Origin: Prevotella sp. E9-3 | GTDB lineage: Bacteria; Bacteroidota; Bacteroidia; Bacteroidales; Bacteroidaceae | Assembly (NCBI RefSeq): GCF_022024015.1 | Contig: NZ_CP091786.1 | Coordinates: 124,001-188,000 of the forward strand | Direction: 5' to 3' | DNA: 64,000 nucleotides | In this document: positions 1 through 7,346 of the stretch, piece by piece | How positions within the stretch are numbered: the stretch's first letter is position 1 | Layout: every line of letters begins with the position of its first letter | The notes under the pieces: model-generated | The model's input: the letters and a program-made list of their open reading frames with translations, nothing else | Database searches by the model: none | What the model was told of the DNA's origin: nothing | Position numbers and translations under genes: made by a program

Positions 1-35
1 ACTTCAAAAATAGTGCCTTCTAAGGTACGGCCCAT
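1..35 (-). CDS. Partial CDS, N-terminal codons only
   Basis: A start codon at 33-35 opens a frame reading M-G-R-T-L-E-G-T-I-F-E on the minus strand and runs off the window. AAAAAGG lies just upstream and the previous minus-strand gene stops about 25 nt before, so it would be the third gene of the SPFH operon. Too short to name. Confidence 0.4.
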   Translation of the reverse strand, partial: MGRTLEGTIFE

Positions 36-60
36 TTTTACCTTTTTGTTATTCTTTTGC

Positions 61-261
61 TTAAACAGTTTCATCTTCTTTCGTGCTATTAGTTTTGTTA
101 TTCTTTGGCAGTCGATGCGCCTTGCGCAGAGCTTCGTTGATGATCCATTGAAGTTGGCCGTTGGTAGAGCGAAACTCATCAGCGGCCCAGGCTTCAATGG
201 CATTCATTGTTGCGGCATCGATGCGCAGAATAAAACTCTTTGTTGCAGTATCTTTTGCCAT
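61..261 (-). CDS. Arc-like ribbon-helix-helix protein, 66 aa
   Basis: A small basic protein with the Arc/MetJ ribbon-helix-helix pattern: a short strand (S-F-I-L-R-I, about residues 9-14), a first helix (T-M-N-A-I-E-A-W-A-A), a turn, and a second helix ending Q-W-I-I-N-E-A-L, followed by a lysine-rich tail. Such proteins dimerise and bind operator DNA. It lies 46 nt after the SPFH gene on the same strand, so it is probably in the same operon and may autoregulate it or act on another target. No toxin partner is visible, so I do not call it an antitoxin. Confidence 0.75.
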   Translation of the reverse strand: MAKDTATKSFILRIDAATMNAIEAWAADEFRSTNGQLQWIINEALRKAHRLPKNNKTNSTKEDETV

Positions 262-307
262 TACGTTTTTCTAAATTATACAGACAACCTTTTCTTATAG
301 GGTATCT

Positions 308-1270
308 TTATTTATACAGGCTGCCAGTGTTTACAACAGGTTGGGCTGCATCGTCACCGCAGAGTACAACGAGCAGATTGCTCACCATGGCAGCCTTCTT
401 TTCGTCGTCCAGCTCAACAATGCTTTCTTTCGACAGTTTGTCAAGGGCCATCTTCACCATAGAGACAGCACCCTCCACAATCTTTTCGCGTGCTGTGATA
501 ATGGCTGAGGCTTGCTGACGGCGCAGCATAACGGCTGCAATTTCGGGGGCATAAGCCAGATAGTTGATGCGGGCTTCTACCACTTCGATACCTGCCAGGG
601 CCAGACGTTCGTCGAGTTTCTCTTCCAACTGTTTGTTGATCTCGTCACCACCGTCGCGAAGGGTCATTTCCTGTGAGTTCTTTTCGTCGGTATCATCGTA
701 GGCATATTGACCGGCTACTTGACGGAGGGCTGCATCGCTCTGAACCTTGACAAAGTTCTCCAAAGCCTGCATAATACCTTTCAGACTGCTACCGCCAATC
801 TCTTCCTGGTTTGTTGGTGCCATGGTCTGTGAGTCAATCTCAAAGAGGGCCTTATAGGTGTCTTTCAGTTTCCATACCAATACCAAGCCAATCATCACAG
901 GATTACCTACTTTGTCGTTCACCTTGATAGGTTCGGCATCAAGATTACGGGCACGCAGCGACAGCTTCTTTGTTCCGTAGAAAGGATTCACCCAGTAATA
1001 GCCTGTTTCAGTAAAAGTGCCGGCATACTTGCCAAACCAGGTCAGCACACGTGCCTCATTGGGCTCAAGCATCAGGAAGCCGCACATCATGATAATAGAG
1101 AAAATCAGCAGAGCTATACCGCCGAATAAAAGATACAGACCGTCAGTTTTATCATCCGACAACATGATGATACCTATAATGGTCCATGCAATACTGAGAA
1201 TGGTTAATGCTAAAGTGACAAACAGCATCAAAAAGCCGTTAAATACACTGCCTTCAAATTTCTTCTCCAT
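308..1270 (-). CDS. SPFH/Band 7 domain membrane protein
   Basis: A 320-aa protein with two hydrophobic segments near the N-terminus (about residues 12-35 and 45-67), then a Band 7 domain that begins L-E-P-N-E-A-R-V-L and contains the G-Y-Y-W-V-N-P-F stretch typical of SPFH proteins. The C-terminal half is charged and helical, as in oligomerising flotillin/HflK-like proteins. Members form membrane-associated ring assemblies and organise membrane proteins; the role of this subgroup is not established. Expression probably starts from the minus-strand TATATTTG -7 box at 1321-1328. An RHH gene follows in the same direction. Confidence 0.88.
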   Translation of the reverse strand: MEKKFEGSVFNGFLMLFVTLALTILSIAWTIIGIIMLSDDKTDGLYLLFGGIALLIFSIIMMCGFLMLEPNEARVLTWFGKYAGTFTETGYYWVNPFYGTKKLSLRARNLDAEPIKVNDKVGNPVMIGLVLVWKLKDTYKALFEIDSQTMAPTNQEEIGGSSLKGIMQALENFVKVQSDAALRQVAGQYAYDDTDEKNSQEMTLRDGGDEINKQLEEKLDERLALAGIEVVEARINYLAYAPEIAAVMLRRQQASAIITAREKIVEGAVSMVKMALDKLSKESIVELDDEKKAAMVSNLLVVLCGDDAAQPVVNTGSLYK

Positions 1271-1320
1271 GTCTTTTAAAGTTTAAATAGTTAAGTTAAA
1301 GTGATATCAAAATGATATTG

Positions 1321-1328
1321 CAAATATA
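1321..1328 (-). promoter_or_regulatory. -7 box of the SPFH operon (TATATTTG)
   Basis: CAAATATA on the plus strand reads TATATTTG on the minus strand, matching the Bacteroidetes TAnnTTTG element, about 50 nt before the SPFH start codon. With the divergent TAACTTTG at 1416-1423 it accounts for the 1271-1428 intergenic stretch. Confidence 0.6.
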
Positions 1329-1415
1329 TTACATTTTTGAAATGCGACAATGGAAATAGAGAAATATATAACGTTATTTAACAAACCAATGATTCGTGCT
1401 TTTTCGAGCATTTGT

Positions 1416-1423
1416 TAACTTTG
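1416..1423 (+). promoter_or_regulatory. -7 box five bases before the LOG start codon
   Basis: TAACTTTG is followed by only five bases (TGCCC) before the ATG at 1429. Because initiation in Bacteroidetes falls a few bases past this element, the mRNA would have little or no 5' untranslated region. Confidence 0.65.
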
Positions 1424-1428
1424 TGCCC

Positions 1429-1959
1429 ATGAAACTATGTGTTTTTTGTTCGGCCAATCAACAGATTGACCCACTTTTTTTTGAGATGACCCATGCGTTA
1501 GGTCGCTGGGCAGCAGAGAACGGACATAGCATCGTGTTCGGTGGTCATGATGCCGGACTGATGCATTCAGTAAGCAAAGCCTGTAAGGAGGCTGGCGGAC
1601 AAGTGATTGGCGTGGTGCCCCGTAAAATTGAGGAGATGGGCAAACTGAGTCCTTGGCTCGATGTGCATATTCCTACTGAAGACCTAACCGACCGTAAGGA
1701 ACTGATGATGGTGCAAAGCGATGCTTTTATTGTGTTGCCAGGAGGAATAGGTACGCTCGACGAGCTGTTTACCGTAGTTGCAGCTGCCACGCTTAACTAT
1801 CATCAGAAACCCATCATTCTCTGGAATATGAATGGTTTCTGGAATTCACTCATTGCCTGTCTTGACGATTTGGAGGCAAAAGGGATGATGCGCAACAGTT
1901 GGCATACTTATATAAAAACAGCTACCACCCTTGATGAGGTGGCAGCTGCTCTTTTTTAG
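1429..1959 (+). CDS. LOG family (TIGR00730) nucleotide phosphoribohydrolase-like protein
   Basis: A 176-aa Rossmann-like protein of the lysine-decarboxylase-like/LOG family. The defining P-G-G-I-G-T-L-D-E-L-F motif is intact near residues 104-114, as is the upstream V-F-G-G-H-D-A-G-L-M nucleotide-binding loop. Family members remove the base from cytokinin-type nucleoside 5'-monophosphates or related nucleotides; the bacterial substrate is often unknown. A longer in-frame reading begins at 1396, but the -7 box at 1416-1423 lies inside that extension, so the start at 1429 (M-K-L-C-V-F-C-S-A) is preferred. Confidence 0.9.
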   Translation: MKLCVFCSANQQIDPLFFEMTHALGRWAAENGHSIVFGGHDAGLMHSVSKACKEAGGQVIGVVPRKIEEMGKLSPWLDVHIPTEDLTDRKELMMVQSDAFIVLPGGIGTLDELFTVVAAATLNYHQKPIILWNMNGFWNSLIACLDDLEAKGMMRNSWHTYIKTATTLDEVAAALF

Positions 1960-2053
1960 TGAAACAGCCCCATCTACGGGATGCTGTTTTTTTCTGTTTA
2001 ATAAACGACCATTTCTTGTCCTGTGTGTTGCGACTCGGTCGCAACATACAGAA

Positions 2054-3295
2054 CTACTTCTTTAGCGCTTCGGCCATTGCGCGGCCCAGTGCCTCACACT
2101 GTGCAATGGTTTCGCTATTAAGGGCCTGTTTGATTTCCACAGGCGTACCAACGGCATCGTAGTGCAGGCGCTCGTCGTTCCATTTCTGAATCTCACTCAC
2201 TGCTTTTGATGCCCAGCTGTAAGAGCCGAACCAACCGAAGAGACGGCCTTTTATATCCTTCTGCGACAGTTCGTCCAGGAGCACGTTCATCTCGTGGTAG
2301 AGTCCGGTGTTATAGGTAGGAGCACCTACGATGAGACCTTTATAGCGGAACAGATCGCGGATGATGTAGGAGTGGTGAGTCTTCGACACATTATACATCA
2401 CGATATTCTTTACACCGGCTTCGGCAGCACTGCGGGCAATAACTTCGGCAGCACGCTCGGTATTGCCATACATGGTGCCATAGCAGATCACAAGACCGGG
2501 CTCGGCTTCATAACGCGACAACTGGTCGTAGATGCCAATCACCTTCTCTACATTCTCGTGCCATACCGGTCCGTGGGTAGAACAGATATAGTCAACCTTC
2601 ACCCCAGCGAGTTTCTTCAGGGCCATCTGTACGGGAGTACCGTATTTTCCTACGATATTGGAATAGTAGCGCACCATCTCCAACCAGAAGGTGTCGCAGT
2701 TCATTTGCTCGTCGATAAACGCGCCGTTCAAGGCACCGAAGCATCCGAAGGCATCACCAGAGAAAAGTATCGTTGCATCTTCAGCATTACTGTGAGCGGT
2801 AGCCAACTCTACACTCTCCACTCTACACTCTCCACTCTTACATAGTGTCATCATGGTCTCAGGCCAGTGCACCATAGGAGTGAGTACAAACTGAAGCTCG
2901 TGGTTGCCCAATGAAAGAGCGTCTCCGTTCTTCACCTCGTGCAGTCCGTCGGTAAGTTTGTAGAAACCGGCCATCATATCGAATGTCTTCTTATTGCCGA
3001 CAATCTGAATGTTGGGATAGAACTGGCGCAGCAGGGCCAGCGAGCCGCTGTGGTCGGGTTCCATGTGGTTCACTACAACATAGTCGATAGGACGGTCACC
3101 GATCACCTCGCGTATGTTTTCGAGGAAAGGTATGAAGAAGTCAACCTCAACAGTGTCGATGAGGCACACTTTCTCGTCGTTGATCAGATAAGCATTGTAA
3201 CTAACGCCGTTTGGCAATGGCCAAAGGCCTTCGAAGAGCGTCTTGTTGCGGTCGTTGACGCCTACGTAATAGATGTTTTTGATGATTTCTTTCAT
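2054..3295 (-). CDS. Flavodiiron protein (FprA-type A flavoprotein)
   Basis: A 413-aa protein with an N-terminal metallo-beta-lactamase-like diiron domain and a C-terminal flavodoxin domain. Diiron ligands are visible as H77-x-E79-x-D81-H82 and later in V-H-W-P-E and S-G-D-A-F-G; the FMN-binding loop is Y-G-T-M-Y-G-N-T-E near residue 272. Family members reduce O2 to water or NO to N2O in the cytoplasm of anaerobes. The start overlaps the upstream kinase stop (ATGA), so the two are translationally coupled. Residues about 152-164 (K-S-G-E-C-R-V-E-S-V-E-L-A) come from an in-frame CTCTACACTCTCCA low-complexity insert at 2808-2846 just before the S-G-D metal ligand segment. Confidence 0.93.
   Translation of the reverse strand: MKEIIKNIYYVGVNDRNKTLFEGLWPLPNGVSYNAYLINDEKVCLIDTVEVDFFIPFLENIREVIGDRPIDYVVVNHMEPDHSGSLALLRQFYPNIQIVGNKKTFDMMAGFYKLTDGLHEVKNGDALSLGNHELQFVLTPMVHWPETMMTLCKSGECRVESVELATAHSNAEDATILFSGDAFGCFGALNGAFIDEQMNCDTFWLEMVRYYSNIVGKYGTPVQMALKKLAGVKVDYICSTHGPVWHENVEKVIGIYDQLSRYEAEPGLVICYGTMYGNTERAAEVIARSAAEAGVKNIVMYNVSKTHHSYIIRDLFRYKGLIVGAPTYNTGLYHEMNVLLDELSQKDIKGRLFGWFGSYSWASKAVSEIQKWNDERLHYDAVGTPVEIKQALNSETIAQCEALGRAMAEALKK
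2808..2846. repeat. Low-complexity ACTCTCCACTCTAC repeat inside the flavodiiron gene
   Basis: Imperfect tandem copies of CACTCT(A/C)CACTCTC lie within the coding sequence and keep frame. Similar tracts occur at 41970-42013, 45137-45170, 51846-51912 and 60697-60832. Confidence 0.7.
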
Positions 3296-4227
3296 AATGT
3301 ATTGATTAGTTTTCCGAATTCGGGTTCAATATAGTTATTGAAGCTGTGGCAAACATTTGCAGCGAAACGGTTGCCGCTTTCTATGAGACGGTCCCACTGC
3401 TGTTCGGTGAGTCCGTTTTCAATATTCTCACGAGTGATGCCGTCGCGGATGAGGCCGAACACAAAACCTGCATTGAAATTATCGCCGGCACCAATAGTGC
3501 TTACCACCGTTCCATCATTCTGGATGGGATATTGTTTGGCAAAACCATTGTCGGCTCTTACCTCAACGGGTTGGGCGCCGCGTGTATAGATGAATTTCTT
3601 GGTGTAGAAAGATATTTCAGAGCGATACACAGAGTCGGCATCCTTTTTCTTGTACATAATCTCAAAGTCCTCTTCGCTGCCGCGTACTATATCGGCCATT
3701 TCCAGATTTTCGATGATATTGGGCGTTACGCGCAGCAGGTCGGTCTTGTGCGATGCACGGTAGTTCAGGTCGTAATAGAGAATAGCTCCCTGTTTGTGGG
3801 CATAGTCGAGAAAAGCTGCCACCTGTGGGCGAACCACGGGGTTGATGGCAAAGAACGAGCCGAATATCACCACGTCGTCCTCATGGATGTCAGGGTAGGT
3901 AAAGTCTATCTGGTCGTGTGGATGGTCTTTGTAAAACAGGTAGTCGGCATTGTTCTCCTCGTTGAGGAAAGCCAGTGAGATAGGCGATTTAGAATCAGGA
4001 AAAGTACAAACGCCCGACTCATCGACACCATTGTCTTTCAAGAAATTTTTGATTAACTGGCCCACACGGTCATTACCTGTTTCGCCGATAAAAGAAGCAG
4101 GAATGCCTGCGCGTCCTAAAGAGATGATTGCATTGAAGGCAGAACCACCGGGCACTGCCTGTACGGGCTGATCGCCCTTGAAAATAATGTCGAGAACGGT
4201 CTCGCCTATACCTATAACTTTTCGCAT
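3292..4227 (-). CDS. PfkB family carbohydrate kinase (fructokinase-like)
   Basis: A 311-aa ribokinase-fold sugar kinase. The N-terminal G-G-S-A-F-N-A-I-I-S-L-G-R substrate motif and the C-terminal G-A-G-D-N-F-N-A-G-F motif, with the catalytic Asp, are intact. The family phosphorylates sugars with ATP; fructose is the commonest substrate in this subgroup, but specificity cannot be read from sequence. The start at 4227 (M-R-K-V-I-G-I-G-E-T) is preferred over an upstream in-frame ATG because conserved sequence begins there. It shares an ATGA overlap with the flavodiiron gene downstream. A minus-strand TAATTTTG box at 4260-4267 is the likely promoter. Confidence 0.9.
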   Translation of the reverse strand: MRKVIGIGETVLDIIFKGDQPVQAVPGGSAFNAIISLGRAGIPASFIGETGNDRVGQLIKNFLKDNGVDESGVCTFPDSKSPISLAFLNEENNADYLFYKDHPHDQIDFTYPDIHEDDVVIFGSFFAINPVVRPQVAAFLDYAHKQGAILYYDLNYRASHKTDLLRVTPNIIENLEMADIVRGSEEDFEIMYKKKDADSVYRSEISFYTKKFIYTRGAQPVEVRADNGFAKQYPIQNDGTVVSTIGAGDNFNAGFVFGLIRDGITRENIENGLTEQQWDRLIESGNRFAANVCHSFNNYIEPEFGKLINTL

Positions 4228-4331
4228 ATTGCAGATAAATAATCCTATTGAAGTTTTTGCAAAATTACAAATTAGCTTGTTAATAACCAAATTTTAACGT
4301 GAGAAAGACTCTTGTTTTTATTATTTTTCCT

Positions 4332-4339
4332 ATCTTTGC
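4332..4339 (+). promoter_or_regulatory. Promoter of the glycan operon (TATCTTTG)
   Basis: TATCTTTG at 4332-4339 with a TTG at 4312-4314 (17-nt gap) fits the Bacteroidetes -33/-7 pattern, 50 nt before the GH43 start. Confidence 0.6.
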
Positions 4340-4389
4340 AAATTGAACTTGATCCTATAAATAATTACAAATCAAAACATTGCTATATA

Positions 4390-7284
4390 ATGAAAAAACT
4401 ACTATCACTACTATTATGTGCCTTACCCTTTACAGCCGTGATGGCGCAAGAGGAAACAGAGATCACTACAACTCAGGCAAAGAGCATGTACAAGAATACT
4501 TCTAAGAAGCGAATCAGTGTGCATGATCCGTCTGTTGTCTATGAGCCGGTATCCAAGCGTTATTACATTTTCGGCTCGCATAAATCCGGTGCTTATTCTA
4601 CCAATTTGCAGAACTGGACCTCGTCGGCTCCAACATGGCAAGTTGGTACTAACACAAATGCTGCCAATAAGGATGCTTTCGTGACTCCTGCCGTCACCAA
4701 GGTGATGAAGGGTGGGGTGGAAGTTGATTTCCCCGCTTTCAATGCCATGGAATGGTCGGGGCGTACGGATGAGTCCTATAATATAGACGGCAATATGTGG
4801 GCTCCTGACGTGTTGTGGAACCCAATCATGGAGAAATGGTGCATGTATCTGAGCATCAATGGCGATGCGTGGCATTCCAGTATTGTGTTGCTTACTTCCG
4901 ACAAGATTACGGGCCCGTATCTCTATCAGGGGCCTGTAGTGATGAGTGGTTTCCAGGATAGTGGTCACTCTTATAAAGGTACAGACCTTGAACTTGCATT
5001 AGGCACGCTGACATCATTGCCCACACGCTATGCTGTCGGTAGTGGATGGGGGCGTCGCTGGCCTCACACTATTGATCCTTCCGCATTCTTTGACGAAGAC
5101 GGAAAACTGTGGCTGGTATATGGTTCGTGGAGTGGAGGTATCTGGATGCTGGAGCTCAACGAAGAGAATGGCTTACGTGATTATGATGTGGTATATCCAT
5201 CTACGGGCGGCAGTACCGATGGCGTGACCAGCGATCCTTATTTCGGCAAGAAGATAGCCGGCGGCTATTATGTGTCGGGCGAAGGGCCTTATATTGAGCA
5301 TATAGGCAATTACTACTACCTGTTTGTGAGCTATGGAAACTTTACTGCCGGCGGCCGCGACGATAAGAACAATCCCGTAGGTGGCTACGTGATGCGTATG
5401 TTCCGTTCGCAGAAACCCAACGGCCCCTATGTTGATGCCAATGGAGTAAGTGCTATCTTCAATAACTATGTGCTGAACTATGGCAATGGCAGTGACACCC
5501 GTGGCGTGAAGGTGATGGGCGCTTACGACCATTGGGGATTCATGTCGGAAGGCGCGAATAAGGAAGGTGAACTGTCGCAGGGCCATAACTCTGTTATTGC
5601 CGCCGAGGACGGGCGTACCTATTTGGTTTATCACACTCGCTTTAACGTGGGCTATATGGCCGATGGAAAGGTTTATGAGGGTCATTCCGTACGTGTTCAC
5701 CAGATGTTCCTCAATGCTAATAACTGGCTGGTGGCTTCGCCCTTTGAGTATAATGGCGAAACACTTACCGACGAGGAACTGGCCACCACCCAGAATGTTC
5801 CTGATAGTGAAATACCTGGTGTCTACCAGATTCTCGTTCATAAATACAAGACCGATATTGCCAATTTTGAAACCGTAGAACCTGTAAAAATCACACTTAC
5901 CGCCGATGGTAAGATTTCAGGAGCTTATACGGGAACGTGGAGTCTGAAGGAAGGCACCAGTTACATCACCTTGAAACTGGGCTCTACAAACTATCATGGT
6001 GTGCTGTTTGAACAGCAGATAGATGGCAAGAGTATTAAGACTGTGGCCTTCTCGGCATTGGCTCTCAACGGTGTCAACGTGTGGGGCTATAAGTTCCGCG
6101 ACGACTATTCAATTGCCTGGCAGTTGAACAATCAGACCGAGCCGTTGTCCAATGGTCAGCGTGTGAACAAGAATATCGACCTCTATGCTATGAGCGAGAA
6201 TGTAGATAATGTTTCTCTGCACTGGACCACCAGTAATCCCGAGGTCATTTCCGCTTATGGTAAGTATTATCCTGTAGGTTTGGAGGAAAACACCACCGTT
6301 CAACTCACTGCCCGCCTTGAAGCCGGCCATTATTTCTGGCAGAAAGATTATAATGTGACTGCTCAGTCGGAGGAAAATTCGCAGACCACCTACACTACTT
6401 GGAAAGATGGCATGCTGGCCCACTATGAGTTTGACAATGCTGAATTGTCTAACTCGCTGAATCCTTCAGAGAAAGCCCAGTTGAAAAAGAACGGTACTGG
6501 CAAACAGCCTACATTGGTTGAGGGCGAAGTGTTGCGCAATGGAAATGTGGTGCACACCGTCTTTGGTGCCAAGGGTAAGGAAAGTTATGTTGCCATACCT
6601 AACCCCCTGAAGGGAAAGGAACTTGCCAATGGCGCTACCGTCTCATTCTTCGTGAAGCGTAGCGATGCCAATCTGTGGGATGCCCTCTTTGGCGCTACAG
6701 CCGGTACTGCTCAGCTCTATATGACGGGCAATCTCTATATGGGCTTTAACAGTGGCGATGGCAATTACATCGATATTAACCATCCCGAGACCGTACAGCC
6801 TACCGACCTTACCGTTGACCGTTGGCATTTGGTGACAATCACCTTTGAGCGCACGGCAACTGCCACTTCTGGCGGCATCACCATGTATATAGATGGTGTG
6901 GCCCATAAGAGCGACCGCTACAAGGAGGAACTCAATGGCAAGTCGGCCACTACCCGTCAGGGATTCAACTACAACCTGATTGTTGACCATCTCGCCGCTG
7001 CCGACGAACTGATGCTTGGCAATGGCTCGTTCTGGGGTACTGCCGATGCCTCGTTCGACGATGTGATAGTCTATGACCGTGTGCTTTCTACTCTTGAGAT
7101 TAGGGCACTGAACCAGATGGTGAACCGTTCGAACATCAACGGCAAACTGGATGGTATCAGCGACGTAACGACGGCTCAGCCCGTGAAGAGTTCCGATGCT
7201 GTGTTTGACCTCTCGGGTCGTCGCATCACTGTGCTCCGTCCAGGACTCTATATCAAGAACGGAAAGAAGTTTGTGATCAAGTAA
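4390..7284 (+). CDS. Secreted GH43 family glycoside hydrolase with LamG-type domain
   Basis: A 964-aa secreted enzyme beginning with a signal peptide (M-K-K-L-L-S-L-L-L-C-A-L ending M-A-Q). A five-bladed propeller GH43 domain covers about residues 35-370: the base Asp46 lies in H-D-P-S, a second Asp in I-D-P-S-A-F-F (229) and the acid Glu near 298 in G-E-G-P-Y-I-E-H. GH43 enzymes cut alpha-L-arabinofuranosyl or beta-xylosyl links, so an arabinan or arabinoxylan substrate is likely but unproven. Beta-rich accessory domains follow, then a LamG/concanavalin-like domain (about 705-935) and the tail F-D-L-S-G-R-R...G-L-Y-I-K-N-G-K-K, a type IX-like sorting tail. First gene of a three-gene operon. 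Confidence 0.88.
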   Translation: MKKLLSLLLCALPFTAVMAQEETEITTTQAKSMYKNTSKKRISVHDPSVVYEPVSKRYYIFGSHKSGAYSTNLQNWTSSAPTWQVGTNTNAANKDAFVTPAVTKVMKGGVEVDFPAFNAMEWSGRTDESYNIDGNMWAPDVLWNPIMEKWCMYLSINGDAWHSSIVLLTSDKITGPYLYQGPVVMSGFQDSGHSYKGTDLELALGTLTSLPTRYAVGSGWGRRWPHTIDPSAFFDEDGKLWLVYGSWSGGIWMLELNEENGLRDYDVVYPSTGGSTDGVTSDPYFGKKIAGGYYVSGEGPYIEHIGNYYYLFVSYGNFTAGGRDDKNNPVGGYVMRMFRSQKPNGPYVDANGVSAIFNNYVLNYGNGSDTRGVKVMGAYDHWGFMSEGANKEGELSQGHNSVIAAEDGRTYLVYHTRFNVGYMADGKVYEGHSVRVHQMFLNANNWLVASPFEYNGETLTDEELATTQNVPDSEIPGVYQILVHKYKTDIANFETVEPVKITLTADGKISGAYTGTWSLKEGTSYITLKLGSTNYHGVLFEQQIDGKSIKTVAFSALALNGVNVWGYKFRDDYSIAWQLNNQTEPLSNGQRVNKNIDLYAMSENVDNVSLHWTTSNPEVISAYGKYYPVGLEENTTVQLTARLEAGHYFWQKDYNVTAQSEENSQTTYTTWKDGMLAHYEFDNAELSNSLNPSEKAQLKKNGTGKQPTLVEGEVLRNGNVVHTVFGAKGKESYVAIPNPLKGKELANGATVSFFVKRSDANLWDALFGATAGTAQLYMTGNLYMGFNSGDGNYIDINHPETVQPTDLTVDRWHLVTITFERTATATSGGITMYIDGVAHKSDRYKEELNGKSATTRQGFNYNLIVDHLAAADELMLGNGSFWGTADASFDDVIVYDRVLSTLEIRALNQMVNRSNINGKLDGISDVTTAQPVKSSDAVFDLSGRRITVLRPGLYIKNGKKFVIK

Positions 7285-7346
7285 TTTTCCCGAATCTTTT
7301 GATAAAAGGTGAAGTTTAGACCTTTACTATAGACAATTTATTTTTT

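Noticed and set aside
61..261. RHH protein as antitoxin
   Set aside because: No toxin-like neighbour; the operon partner is an SPFH protein.
1396..1428. Upstream extension of the LOG gene
   Set aside because: Contains the -7 box; family homology starts at 1429.
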